From JAWKUK01 sp041398605 (GTDB taxonomy: Bacteria; Planctomycetota; UBA1135; GCA-002686595): 64,000 nt of DNA. Position 1 is the stretch's first letter; the number at the start of each line of letters is the position of its first letter. Positions 34,995 through 45,056 of this stretch are shown here, in pieces. The translations under genes were made by a program, and so were the position numbers. The stretch lies in assembly GCA_041398605.1 (NCBI GenBank), contig JAWKUK010000025.1:1-64000 (forward strand), written 5' to 3'. The notes beneath the pieces are model-generated. The model was not told the DNA's origin, did no database searches, and saw only the letters and a program-made list of their open reading frames with translations.

Positions 34995-35756
34995 ATGAAG
35001 CTCACCTCGATCCTCGCTCTCCTCTCGCTCCCCGCGACGCTCCTCCTCCAGGAGGACAAGCTCGGGTACCAGGACACCCCGCTCATTCCCGGCACGATGT
35101 GGCACGTCCACGACGGCCTGCGGCCCCAACCGACGGTCGTCACACCGGGCGCCAAGCTCGGCGCCCCGCCCTCGGACGCCATCGTCCTCTTCGACGGCTC
35201 GTCGACCGACGCTTGGAACGGCGGCCCATGGAACATCGAAGGCGACGCGATGGTCGTCAACGGGAAGGGCGGGATCGAGACGAAGCAGCAGTTCGGCGAC
35301 TGCCAGCTCCACATCGAATGGCGCGCGCCCAAGCCCGAGGGCAATGGCCAGCACCGCGGGAACTCCGGCGTCTTCTTCTTCGGGCGGTACGAGGTGCAGA
35401 TCCTTGACTGCTTCGGGAACCAGACGTATCCCGACGGCATGACGGCTGCGCTCTACGGGCAGCAGCCGCCGATGGTCAACGCGTGCCGCGCGCCCGGCGA
35501 GTGGCAGACCTATGACATCGCGTTCAAGGCGCCGCGCTTCGACGACGCGGGCGCGCTCGTGTCGCCCGGCCTCGTCACGGTCTTCCACAACGGGGTGCTG
35601 GTGCACCACGCGGAGCCGCTGATCGGGGCCACGCAACACCGCAACGTGGCGACCTACTCCGCCCACGGCGAGCGAGGACCGATCGGCCTGCAGGACCACG
35701 GCAACCCGATGGCCTTCCGGAACATCTGGGTCCGCGAGCTCGAGCGCGCGAAGTGA
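34995..35756 (+). CDS. Secreted DUF1080 (3-keto-disaccharide hydrolase-like) protein
   Basis: 253 aa from ATG 34995 with AGGAAAG 8 nt upstream. An N-terminal signal (MKLTSILALLSLPATLLLQ) precedes a laminin-G/concanavalin-like sandwich: AIVLFDGSSTDAWNGGPW, WRAPKPEGNGQHRGNSGVFF, GRYEVQILDCFGNQTYPDG and a closing GPIGLQDHGNPMAFRNIWVR. These are the hallmarks of DUF1080, abundant in Planctomycetota; some members hydrolyse 3-keto-glycosides. Probably periplasmic or extracellular sugar metabolism. Stand-alone transcription unit. Confidence 0.9.
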   Translation: MKLTSILALLSLPATLLLQEDKLGYQDTPLIPGTMWHVHDGLRPQPTVVTPGAKLGAPPSDAIVLFDGSSTDAWNGGPWNIEGDAMVVNGKGGIETKQQFGDCQLHIEWRAPKPEGNGQHRGNSGVFFFGRYEVQILDCFGNQTYPDGMTAALYGQQPPMVNACRAPGEWQTYDIAFKAPRFDDAGALVSPGLVTVFHNGVLVHHAEPLIGATQHRNVATYSAHGERGPIGLQDHGNPMAFRNIWVRELERAK

Positions 35757-36072
35757 CCCGTCGGCCGCTTGGGCGCTGCAGCCGAGGCAGCGGCGGAGCT
35801 CGCGGGAGGGGCCCCGGAGGGGGTCCACCAGGGGGGCCTCGGGCCCCCCGCTGTCCCGGCCGAGAACAACCTGCCCGATTTTCGAGGCATGGGGTTCCGG
35901 GCGGCCACTCCGAGCGCTCGAATGAGCGCTAGAAACGCGCTCCCGGGGCCAGGGTCGCCGACCCCACTCCCCGGGGCTACGTCCATCTCCAGCGCGCGAC
36001 GGACTCCCCGCCGCGTGGGTCTCCATCCATCCAATTCGCCGTAGGCTCCGCCAATGCGCGGGGCTGCGCCCC
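35757..36072. other. Intergenic region with GC hairpin between DUF1080 gene and gdh
   Basis: 316 bp. A hairpin with an 8-bp stem (GGGGGGCC, loop TCG, GGCCCCCC) lies at 35831-35849 and may end the DUF1080 transcript. The rest should contain the promoter of the gdh pair. No gene is supported; no riboswitch was recognised. Confidence 0.4.
35831..35849 (+). terminator. Short GC hairpin after the DUF1080 gene
   Basis: Perfect 8-bp stem with a 3-nt loop, 75 bp past the stop codon. No T-tract. Confidence 0.4.
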
Positions 36073-37371
<1,299 letters not shown>

Positions 37372-37379
37372 GCGACGCC

Positions 37380-38681
37380 ATGGATCACACCACGCGAGAG
37401 ACCATCGGCACCCTACCCAGTGTTCCGACACTGGACGAGGAGACGCCGTTCCGGACGATGATGGCGAGCTTCGACGAGGCCGCGCGCATCCTCGGCCTCG
37501 ATGAGCAGGAGTACCTCGTCCTGCGCAAGTCCGACCGCGAGATCGCGGTCTCGGTCCCCGCCCGAATGGACGACGGCTCGTTCCGCGTCATCGACGGGTA
37601 CCGTGTCCAGCACAACATGGGGCTCGGCCCGTTCTTGGGGCCAGTGCGCCTCTCGAGCGACCTGCGCATCGAAGAGCTGCGGGCGCTCGCCGCTTGGATG
37701 ACGTGGAAGTGCGCCGTCCTCGGCGTTCCGTTCGGCGGCGCCGCCGGGGGGATCAAGGTCGACCGCGCGAGCCTGTCGCGCAGCGAGCTCGAGCGCGTCG
37801 TGCGGCGCTGGACCGCCTCCTTGCTCGGCGACATCGGCGGAGAGCGCGACGTGCTGGCCCCGGAGTTCTCGTCCGAAGAGGACGTGATGGCGTGGGCCCT
37901 CGACACGATCTCAGAGCACGAGCGAGTGACCGCGAACCCGGCGGTGACCGGCAAGCCCGAAGCCCTCGGTGGCAGCGCTGGGTACCACGATGCCGTCGCC
38001 CAGGGATTGCGGATCATCACGCGCCTCGCCGCAGCACGGCAAGGCCTCGACCCGTCGTGCCTCGACGTCGTCATTCAGGGAGCGGGGACGGTCGGCGGCA
38101 ACCTGGCGCGTGTCCTGCACGCCGAAGGGCACAGGATCGTGGGGCTCTCCGACGTTCAGACCTCGCTGTTCTCCCCTGCCGGCCTCGACATCCCCGCGCT
38201 GCTCGCGTACCGGGCTGAACATGGGCGCTTGCCCGCGTCGGTCTCAGGCGTTCGCTCGCTCGACCCGGCGCAGTTCCTGGAGCAGCCGTGTCACGTCCTT
38301 GCCCCGTGCGCGGTCGCGAACGCGATCCACGCCGAGAACGCGGAGCGCATCCAAGCGGCGCTCGTCATCGAGGGCGCCCACGGCCCGACGACGCCCGGCG
38401 CGGATGAGATCCTCGGGCGACGCGGCATCCCGGTTGTGCCGGACATCCTCGCGAACGGCGGCAATGTCGTCGTCTCCTACTTCGAGTGGGTCCAGAACCG
38501 GACGGGCTTCAAGTGGCTCGGAGACGTCGTCGACGCCCGCCTGAGGCGCATGCTGCGCGAGGCATGGGACGCAGTCCTGGAAGTGCAGGAGGAGCACGAT
38601 ACGTCCCTGCGGATGGCCGCGCACATCCTCGCCGTGCGCCGCGTGGCCGCCGCGGACCACGCGCGCGGCATCTACGCCTGA
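37380..38681 (+). CDS. Catalytically degenerate glutamate dehydrogenase paralogue (likely regulatory subunit)
   Basis: 433 aa, colinear with the preceding enzyme across its full length, including VQHN, AWMTWK and PFGG. However, the key residues are gone: the K82 equivalent is L86 (GPFLGPVR), the catalytic K118 equivalent is A122 (PFGGAAGG), and the D158 equivalent is E162 (APEF). The K106 equivalent (K110) and the nucleotide motif VVIQGAGTVGG remain. Without the two lysines it should not catalyse the reaction. In Thermus thermophilus a catalytically inactive GdhA subunit regulates GdhB in a mixed hexamer (known); the same role is inferred here. ATG at 37380. The frame is intact and codon use matches the neighbours, so it is not a decaying pseudogene. 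Confidence 0.9.
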   Translation: MDHTTRETIGTLPSVPTLDEETPFRTMMASFDEAARILGLDEQEYLVLRKSDREIAVSVPARMDDGSFRVIDGYRVQHNMGLGPFLGPVRLSSDLRIEELRALAAWMTWKCAVLGVPFGGAAGGIKVDRASLSRSELERVVRRWTASLLGDIGGERDVLAPEFSSEEDVMAWALDTISEHERVTANPAVTGKPEALGGSAGYHDAVAQGLRIITRLAAARQGLDPSCLDVVIQGAGTVGGNLARVLHAEGHRIVGLSDVQTSLFSPAGLDIPALLAYRAEHGRLPASVSGVRSLDPAQFLEQPCHVLAPCAVANAIHAENAERIQAALVIEGAHGPTTPGADEILGRRGIPVVPDILANGGNVVVSYFEWVQNRTGFKWLGDVVDARLRRMLREAWDAVLEVQEEHDTSLRMAAHILAVRRVAAADHARGIYA

Positions 38682-38712
38682 GCCGTTCTTAGGGGACACG
38701 CCCCCCAATCAC

Positions 38713-38757
38713 GACTGCGCCCCCGCTCGCGATGGACTCGCGGGCGGGGGCGCAGTC
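38713..38757. terminator. Strong bidirectional hairpin between convergent genes
   Basis: A perfect 14-bp outer stem (GACTGCGCCCCCGC and complement) extends with a further 5-6 pairs to a loop of about 5 nt. It lies between the gdh paralogue (plus) and a secreted protein gene (minus), with AAAAG on its right side. Its position suits termination from both directions. Confidence 0.75.
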
Positions 38758-38790
38758 AAAAGAGCGCGGATCGAGGCCGCGCTCAACCGA

Positions 38791-40431
38791 TCACGGGAAC
38801 CAGATGCGGACGCCGTTCGTGAAGTTCGACGTCGGCAGGTTCAGGCCGAGGATGACGTCACGGTGCCAGAACTGGAAGTTCCAGGTCTCGCCTGAGCCGA
38901 TGGCGACGGTGCCCATGGGCTGCGGGATCGAGTCGAGGCTGACCGACTCCGTCAAGGTGCCCGTCGCGCCCGTATTGAGGATGGTCCCACCGACCACGCG
39001 GCCGACGCTGCCGCCGACACAGATGTTGCCGGTGCTGCCACCGGGGTTCGCGACGAAGGCCTGGTCGAGCGACGCGATGCTGAACGCGAACGCGTTGGTC
39101 GGGAGGTTCGCGCCTGCCAGCTCCATCGTGCGCGCCATCATGTCGATGTTCTGCGCGCTGATCGCGCCGGTCGCGCCGGTGCTGTTGATCGCCGCGGTGC
39201 AGTAGTTGGACGCGACGGGGACAGGGTTGCCACCGACCGGGCCGCACACGCTGACCGTCGGGTCGGCCTGGGCGCCCGGACGGAAGAGGCCGAGGGTCGC
39301 GGTCTTCACCTCAGGGGCATTGGTCGACTCGAACCAGAACGTGTACATGGTGCCCCAGCGAATGGCGTTGGCGTTGGGATCCGTGGCGAAGGTGTCCGTC
39401 GCCCAATCCGCGCTGGTCCCGAGGTTGGTCGTCACCCAGCCAGCGTTCGAGAACGGCTCGCCGGAGTGCGACATCGGGAACGAGACGCCCTGGTTGAGGA
39501 CCGCGGCGCCCGGGCCGATCGGCACGTTGAAGCTGCGCACGCTGCGGTGGCTCGTCACGTTGTAGACCGCGTACTCGTAGCGGAACGTGCCATTCGCGCC
39601 CTGGAAGCAGTTGCTCGCGACCCAGATGCGACCTTCGTTGGGGATGTCGACGAGTTGGATGTCGACGCTCGGAATCGCGTTCTTCCACGCGAAGATCGCG
39701 GGCTCCATGCGGTGCGTGGCGCCGCTGGTCGTAAGGGTGAACGAGCCGCTCGTCTGCGTGCCCGGGCGGTTCAACACGCGCCACGACACGTTGTTGTGGC
39801 CATTGCCCGCGGCAGCGTCATCCGGGGCCACGTACTGCGCGTCGCCGAAGTACAGCGCGTTCGGATAGAGCGCCGGGTCGACGTTGTCGCGCAACACCTG
39901 CGCGCGCTTGTAGATCGAGTTGCCCGAGCTGCCTTGAGCGGTGTAGGGGTAGAGGTACGCGCCCGTGTAGGCGTTCACCTCGGAGCGCGGGCCGAGGCCC
40001 GACTGCGACCCGTTCAGGCCCGACCCGTAGGGGTCCGAGCACCCGACGCCGAGGCGCGCCCCAGTGCCCGAAGACTGGCACGAGCAGCACAGGTTCTGCT
40101 GCAGCGCGGTGAAGCCGTGCTTCAGCCAGCTCTGGCCGATTTGCTCGAAGCGTCCGTCGTTGAGGCGGAAGATGTTCTGCCCGATGACCGGGTGATTCGG
40201 GTTGTTGGAGATCCAGTTGAGCTCTTGGTCCCCGATGTTGCAGGAGGTCGTACCGAGGGAGTACGCGCTGATCCCGCCCACGGTGCCGTAGGTGGAGCAA
40301 CCGCTGACGTCACCAACGATGACGTCCGGCCCGCTCGAGGGATTGGCGCACTGGGCGGCGGCGTGTCCCGTGAGGGACCCAAGGCCGAGCGCGAGGCCCA
40401 GCGAGATTGAAAGGAGTGCTTTGCGCTGCAT
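38791..40431 (-). CDS. Large secreted protein, paralogue A (C-terminal FQFWHRD domain)
   Basis: 546 aa from ATG 40431. Signal peptide MQRKALLSISLGLALGLGSL...AAA-Q. The main region (about 30-400) begins PSSGPDVIVGDVSGCSTYG and includes NPNHPVIGQNIFRLNDGRFE, a Cys cluster NLCCSCQSSG and GVGCSDPYGSGLNGSQSGLG. These long invariant blocks are shared with the neighbour at 40711. The C-terminal 120 residues are a beta-rich domain with NICVGGSVGRVVGG, WNFQFWHRD and a terminal NFTNGVRIWFP. I do not recognise a catalytic family. Composition (Gly, Asn, Ser, Cys-rich) and signal peptide point to an extracellular or surface protein. Confidence 0.8.
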   Translation of the reverse strand: MQRKALLSISLGLALGLGSLTGHAAAQCANPSSGPDVIVGDVSGCSTYGTVGGISAYSLGTTSCNIGDQELNWISNNPNHPVIGQNIFRLNDGRFEQIGQSWLKHGFTALQQNLCCSCQSSGTGARLGVGCSDPYGSGLNGSQSGLGPRSEVNAYTGAYLYPYTAQGSSGNSIYKRAQVLRDNVDPALYPNALYFGDAQYVAPDDAAAGNGHNNVSWRVLNRPGTQTSGSFTLTTSGATHRMEPAIFAWKNAIPSVDIQLVDIPNEGRIWVASNCFQGANGTFRYEYAVYNVTSHRSVRSFNVPIGPGAAVLNQGVSFPMSHSGEPFSNAGWVTTNLGTSADWATDTFATDPNANAIRWGTMYTFWFESTNAPEVKTATLGLFRPGAQADPTVSVCGPVGGNPVPVASNYCTAAINSTGATGAISAQNIDMMARTMELAGANLPTNAFAFSIASLDQAFVANPGGSTGNICVGGSVGRVVGGTILNTGATGTLTESVSLDSIPQPMGTVAIGSGETWNFQFWHRDVILGLNLPTSNFTNGVRIWFP

Positions 40432-40582
40432 GTCGATCGTTGCCGACCGAGCCCCACGACGGAGCTCCGGTCTAGGATGCGTTGGGAGAGTGGACGACCC
40501 TTCGAGCCTACCCTGTTCCCTGCGATCTCGGGCCGGTCTCACACAACGATCACACTCGTGGCCGCCCAGGGCGAGTCAATGC

Positions 40583-40622
40583 GCCGCGGGGGCGCCAGGC
40601 TTGCACCTGACGCCCCCGCGGC
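40583..40622 (-). terminator. GC hairpin downstream of paralogue B
   Basis: A 12-bp perfect stem (GCCGCGGGGGCG with its complement) continues, after one mismatch, into a 4-bp CAGG/CCTG stem. It lies 90-130 bp past the stop of the 40711-42717 gene on the minus strand. No U-tract. Confidence 0.65.
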
Positions 40623-40655
40623 TCACTCGCGATACTAGGTACGACCCCAGGGCTG

Positions 40656-40688
40656 AGCACGGGCCCAGCACGGGCTCAGCACGGGCTC
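40656..40688. repeat. 11-bp tandem repeat (three copies) after a stop codon
   Basis: AGCACGGGCCC, AGCACGGGCTC, AGCACGGGCTC in direct succession. It starts 22 nt past the stop of the minus-strand gene ending at 40711 and precedes the hairpin at 40583-40622. Confidence 0.8.
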
Positions 40689-40710
40689 AGCCCTCGGCCC
40701 ACAGTTGGAA

Positions 40711-42717
40711 TCAAGGGAACAAGACCCTGACTCCGTTCGTGAAGTTCGAGGTCGGCACGCCGATGCCAGCGATCGTGTCACGGTGCCAGAACTGGAAGTG
40801 CCACGTGTCCCCCGACTGGACCGCGACGGCGCCGTTCGGCTGCGCGATCAAGTCGAGGTCGATGACCTCGAGCAAGCTCCCGACGCCCCCCGTGTTGAGG
40901 ACGGTGCCGCCGATGACGCGACCGATGCTCCCGCCGACGCAGATGTTGCCGGAGCTGCCGCCGGGGTTCGCGACGAAGCCCTGCTGCAGCGACGCGAGGC
41001 TGAACGCGGAGGCGTTCAGCGGCAGGTTCGCGGCCGTGAGCTGCATCGAACGCGCGTTCAAGTCGATTTGGGTCGCGTCGATCACCCCCGCGAGGCCGGT
41101 CGAGTTGACGGCCGCGGTGCAGTAGGAGGACACGGACGGGTTCCCGCTGCCCCCCATCGGGCCGCACACGTCAGCGGTCGGGTCAGCCTGCACGCCCGGG
41201 CGGAAGAGCCCGAGCGACGCGGTCTTGACCTCCGGACCGATGTTGGCCTCGAACCAGAAGCTGTAGGTCGTGCCCCAACGGATCGCGTTTGCGTTCGGGT
41301 TCGTCGCGAACGTCGCCGTGTCCCAGACGACGCGATCCCCCAGGAACTGCGCCGGCCACGCAGTGTTGTCATAGGGCTCACCCGAGTGCGAGCGCGGGAA
41401 CGACATGCCCATGTTCGAGACCTGGGCCCCGACGCCGACGGGGACAGTGAACGAGCCGACGCTGCGGTGGCTGTTCAGGTTGAACACGACGTACTCGTAG
41501 CGGAACGAACCGTTGCCAAGGTCGTAGCAGTTGCTGCCGACCCAGAGGCGACCTTCGCCCGGAATGTCGACCACCTGGAGGTCCACGGTGGGGTCCGCCG
41601 CCTGCCACGCCATGAGCGCCGGCTCCGCGCGGCGCGTCGAGCTGGACACCTGGAGGTTCGTGCCCGAGCGCGTGAGCGGGCGCCACGAGACGTTGTTCCG
41701 CCCGTTGCCCGCCGCGGCGTCATCCGGGGTCACGTACTGCGCCTCGCCGTAATAGGTCGCGTTCGGGAAGTTCGCGGCGAGCACGTCCGATTCCAGGACC
41801 TGAGCCCGCTTGTACACGGCGTTGCCAGATTGCCCCTGGGAGCCATACGGATACAGGAACGCGCCCGTCGTCGCGTTGACCTCGGAGCGCGGGCCCAGGC
41901 CCGACTGCGAGCCGTTGAGGCCGGATCCGTACGGGTCCGAGCAGCCGACGCCGAGGCGCGAGCCGCCCGAGCTGGACGTCTGGCAGGCGCAGCACAGGTT
42001 GAGCTGGAGCGCGGTGAAGCCGTGCTTCAGCCAGCTCTGCCCGATCTGCTCGAAGCGCCCATCATTGAGGCGGTAGATGTTCTGCCCGATGACCGGGTGG
42101 TTCGGGCTGTTCGCGATCCAGTCGAGCTCTTGGTCGCCGATGTTGCACGACGTCGTGCCAAGCGCGTAGGCGACCATGCCGTTGACGGGGCCATAGTTGG
42201 AGACGTCACTCACGTCCCCGACGATGACGTCCGGGCCGACCGACGGGTTCTGACAGCCGCCCGTCGAGCCGCCTGCGGTGACCTCGATGCTGCCCGCGCC
42301 ACCCGCAGAGTTCTGGTACGTGCCGACCTCGATGAGGTACGTCGTCCCCGCGACCGCAGCGAAGGTGATCGTCGACTGGAGGCCGCACGAATCGTCGTTG
42401 CAGCCGAGCGAGTTCGTCGGCGGGCAGCTCGTGCTCCCGAACGCGGCGAGGAAGCTGTCGAAGCTCGCCTGCCCGCAGGTCGACACGGTCACATTGCCGG
42501 TCGCGGACGCGGTCCAGGCGAACCAGACGTCGTGCCCCATCGAGCAGCTGGAGTTGTCGGGCGTGGCGGCCGCGTTGTTGAACGGGAAGAGGCCGAAGCC
42601 GGCGATCGGCTGCGCCGAGGCGCATGAGTCCGAGCCTTGGGCGGCGGCGCTCGGAACGAAGCTCACGAGGCCGAGGCCAAGCGCGAGAGCTGCGAGGCGT
42701 GTATTCATGATCTGCAT
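40711..42717 (-). CDS. Large secreted protein, paralogue B, with extra N-terminal beta domain
   Basis: 668 aa from ATG 42717 (MQIMNTRLAAL; ATG 42708 is the alternative). After the signal peptide, residues about 29-150 form a bacterial PPC-like beta-sandwich (SCSMGHDVWFAWTASATG, VSTCGQASFDSFLAAFGS, AAVAGTTYLIEVGTY). From about 155 on it parallels paralogue A: PSVGPDVIVGDVSDVSNYG, NHPVIGQNIYRLNDGRFEQI, NLCCACQTSS, the NICVGGSIGRVIGGTVLNTG block and a C-terminal WHFQFWHRD...NFTNGVRVLFP. The gene lies 279 bp from A on the same strand, so it is a tandem duplication with gain or loss of the N-terminal domain. Function unknown; secreted. Confidence 0.8.
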   Translation of the reverse strand: MQIMNTRLAALALGLGLVSFVPSAAAQGSDSCASAQPIAGFGLFPFNNAAATPDNSSCSMGHDVWFAWTASATGNVTVSTCGQASFDSFLAAFGSTSCPPTNSLGCNDDSCGLQSTITFAAVAGTTYLIEVGTYQNSAGGAGSIEVTAGGSTGGCQNPSVGPDVIVGDVSDVSNYGPVNGMVAYALGTTSCNIGDQELDWIANSPNHPVIGQNIYRLNDGRFEQIGQSWLKHGFTALQLNLCCACQTSSSGGSRLGVGCSDPYGSGLNGSQSGLGPRSEVNATTGAFLYPYGSQGQSGNAVYKRAQVLESDVLAANFPNATYYGEAQYVTPDDAAAGNGRNNVSWRPLTRSGTNLQVSSSTRRAEPALMAWQAADPTVDLQVVDIPGEGRLWVGSNCYDLGNGSFRYEYVVFNLNSHRSVGSFTVPVGVGAQVSNMGMSFPRSHSGEPYDNTAWPAQFLGDRVVWDTATFATNPNANAIRWGTTYSFWFEANIGPEVKTASLGLFRPGVQADPTADVCGPMGGSGNPSVSSYCTAAVNSTGLAGVIDATQIDLNARSMQLTAANLPLNASAFSLASLQQGFVANPGGSSGNICVGGSIGRVIGGTVLNTGGVGSLLEVIDLDLIAQPNGAVAVQSGDTWHFQFWHRDTIAGIGVPTSNFTNGVRVLFP

Positions 42718-42867
42718 CGAAGGGTGTGTCCTCAGCACGGCACGGGCTGAGCGCGGGGATGAGAGGGTCGGATCGAAAGCGTGGCCCTCCGAGCGCCCCC
42801 CACCACCTCGGTGGAGAGCGACAGCCGCCCTCCGAAGGTATCCCATGCGCGGCCAGAAGTTGTGGCC

Positions 42868-44832
42868 TCAGCGTTGCCCGAGGGCCGCCCGCAGTTCACC
42901 GACGAAGCCTGCGACGCGCGGGTCGCTAGGATCTGGGGCCGCTTCGAGCACGGCGAGGGCGTCCCCCAGCGCGCCGCCCTGGGCCAGCAGCGAGGCCAAC
43001 TTGAGACGCAGCTCGACCTTGTTCGGGTGCACGTCCACGGCCGCCTGCAGCTCGCCGAGGGCCCGCTCCGGCGCCACCGCCCCGAGGACCAGGCCGTAGA
43101 ACAGGACCTCGCCCTTCAGCTCCGCCCCCGTGGCCCCCTCGAACGGAAAACGATCGAGGACTGCGACAATGTGCCGCGCCAGGTCGGAGTCCCCTGGCTC
43201 GACCGTCATGCATTGCACGAGGCGCTGGACGAGCCGCGCCGCCGCTGGCGTGGCGCCAGCGCCGAGCTCGACCGCGCGCGTATAGGCCTCGATCGCCTCC
43301 GGCCCCGGCTGCGCCCCAGCGGGCGTCTGCGCGTCGCCGAGCAGGGTCCACAGCAGCGGGTGCTCCGGGCCGATCGCAAGGGCCGAGCGCAGCGGCGCGA
43401 CCGCCTCGGCGCGCTCACCCGCGAGGAGCCGCCCCCAGGCCTCGCGCACCGCGTTGTGCTGCGAGACGACCCACGAGCCGGCGTCGACCCTGCGCGCCGC
43501 GCGCGCGAGCGCCGCGCCGCGCTCGCGCTCCTCGCTGGTGAGCTCGACGAGGCCGAAGGACGTGCTCGCCGCCTCCCAGCGCAGGCGCGCGGGCTCGAGC
43601 CCGCGGAGCGCGGCGCCCGCGCGCCACGCGTTCACCTCTGGCCACACGCCGAACGGGACCGCGAGGATCGCCGCGGCGCCGAGCGCGAGCCAGAGCGCCG
43701 CTCCCGCCGGCCGGAGCCGCCCCGCGCGCTTGAGCGGCACTCCAGGGAGCGCGACGTCCGCGCGCCGCAGCGTCCGCGCCGCGAAGAGCGCGAGCCCCGC
43801 GACGGTCGTCGCGACCCCGACGGACAAGAGCAAGCCGCTGCCCTGGTTGAAGCCGCGCATCGCGACGTACGCGTAGGCGCACGCGAGCAGCGCCAGCGCC
43901 TCCTCGGTCCAGGGCAAACGCGCGACCTTGCGCAGCGCCGCCACGCGCGGCTTTGCGCCGAGCGCAGGCTTGCCAAAGCCAAAATAGAGCGCGTCCTCGG
44001 GGCAGACCGTGACGCAGTCGAAGCACTTCATGCACCCCGGGTCGACGACCATGCCGTACTCGTGCACCTCCCGGCTGACGTCGACGTTCGAGGTGCAGAC
44101 GAGCGAGCAGTGCCCGCAGCGCACACACGCGTCGGTCACACGGATGCGCCCTGGCGCGACGCGGTCCGCGAGCCCGAAGACCGCGCCGTACGGGCAGCCG
44201 TACGTACAGAACCCCTTGGCGCCGAGGAAATAGACCGCCAATGCGCCGCACACGACGAATGTGATCACCGCCGGGATCCACGGCGGGAACGTGTCCCAGA
44301 ACCCGCTGCGCGTGAGCTCGACGCCGCGCAGCGCGAGGTCCTCGCCGGCGAGGATACGCGGCACGACCGGCCAAACGAACAGGTAGAGCGCCGCGAGGAG
44401 CGGCACGGTCGCCATCCAGCGCGAGCGCAGCGGCCGCGGCGTGACGCCGACCTTCAAGAGCAGCCACCGGCACGCGTCCTGGATCGCGACGAGGTGGCAC
44501 GCCCAGCCGCAGAACCAGCGCCCCAGCGCCAGCGTCGAGAGGATCGTCAGCGCGAAGAAGATGAGCCCGGTATTGATGACGGACTCGCGCGCGAACCGCT
44601 CGGCCTCGGACGGCTCGACCGGCGACAACGTCGCGGCCTTGCCTGAGGCGAGCCAATGTGCGATGTGCGCCGCGATCGCGAGGTGCACGAGCACGAGCAC
44701 GAGCGCGCGCCAACGCGCGGCCTTGGACGGCCTGTGCTTGGCGCCAGCTACAAGGTCCGGGGGCCGGCAGGGGCTCGCAGCCGACCCGCTCGATCCGCGC
44801 CCTGCGGCGGGCCTGCTCGTCACCTTGGCCAT
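42868..44832 (-). CDS. NapH/CcoG-like polyferredoxin membrane protein with TPR-like C-terminus
   Basis: 654 aa from ATG 44832. A hydrophobic N-terminal half has about five transmembrane helices with the family cysteine motifs GRWFCGWACHLVAIQDAC and FCTYGCPYG. Two 4Fe-4S clusters follow: CVRCGHCSLVC and CMKCFDCVTVCPEDAL. Then come two or more helices and, from about residue 430, a soluble helical region with TPR character (PEHPLLWTLLGDAQ, AIEAYTRAVELGAGATPAA, VHPNKVELRLKLASLL). The front half matches NapH/NosR/CcoG-type quinol or copper-linked electron carriers; the TPR tail is unusual. It is the last gene of the rpoZ-led operon, 17 nt after slyX. Electron partner unknown. Confidence 0.8.
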   Translation of the reverse strand: MAKVTSRPAAGRGSSGSAASPCRPPDLVAGAKHRPSKAARWRALVLVLVHLAIAAHIAHWLASGKAATLSPVEPSEAERFARESVINTGLIFFALTILSTLALGRWFCGWACHLVAIQDACRWLLLKVGVTPRPLRSRWMATVPLLAALYLFVWPVVPRILAGEDLALRGVELTRSGFWDTFPPWIPAVITFVVCGALAVYFLGAKGFCTYGCPYGAVFGLADRVAPGRIRVTDACVRCGHCSLVCTSNVDVSREVHEYGMVVDPGCMKCFDCVTVCPEDALYFGFGKPALGAKPRVAALRKVARLPWTEEALALLACAYAYVAMRGFNQGSGLLLSVGVATTVAGLALFAARTLRRADVALPGVPLKRAGRLRPAGAALWLALGAAAILAVPFGVWPEVNAWRAGAALRGLEPARLRWEAASTSFGLVELTSEERERGAALARAARRVDAGSWVVSQHNAVREAWGRLLAGERAEAVAPLRSALAIGPEHPLLWTLLGDAQTPAGAQPGPEAIEAYTRAVELGAGATPAAARLVQRLVQCMTVEPGDSDLARHIVAVLDRFPFEGATGAELKGEVLFYGLVLGAVAPERALGELQAAVDVHPNKVELRLKLASLLAQGGALGDALAVLEAAPDPSDPRVAGFVGELRAALGQR

Positions 44833-44849
44833 TGCGCGCTCCGCCCCTC

Positions 44850-45056
44850 TCAATAGTGCGGCGGTCGGTCGTCTTCGAGGGTGCGCGCCTGCCCCGGGTC
44901 GGGCTCGGTCGCCTTCGCAGCGCGCCGCAGCTCACGGACCTCGACCTCGAGGAGCTCGAGCATGAGCGCTTGGCGCGCGACGATCCGAGACAGCTCCTCG
45001 ACGTCTCGCTCGACGAAGAGGAAGCGCTCTTCCAGGTCAATGCGGCGTTCGGTCAT
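44850..45056 (-). CDS. slyX: SlyX family protein
   Basis: 68 aa short coiled-coil protein. The N-terminus MTERRIDLEERFLFVERDVE forms a helix with heptad spacing, and the C-terminus ends in the SlyX hallmark RPPHY. Function is unknown in all bacteria that carry it. ATG at 45056 overlaps the TauE stop as ATGA. Confidence 0.85.
   Translation of the reverse strand: MTERRIDLEERFLFVERDVEELSRIVARQALMLELLEVEVRELRRAAKATEPDPGQARTLEDDRPPHY

Noticed and set aside
37380..38681. Gdh paralogue considered as a pseudogene
   Set aside because: The frame is full length with normal codon use; only catalytic residues differ.
40705..42627. 640-aa plus-strand open frame opposite secreted paralogue B
   Set aside because: Arg/Ala/Val/Asp-rich shadow; the minus strand has a signal peptide and is conserved with its neighbour.
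42781..44646. 621-aa plus-strand open frame opposite the polyferredoxin gene
   Set aside because: Arg/Glu-rich shadow; the cysteine clusters are on the minus strand.
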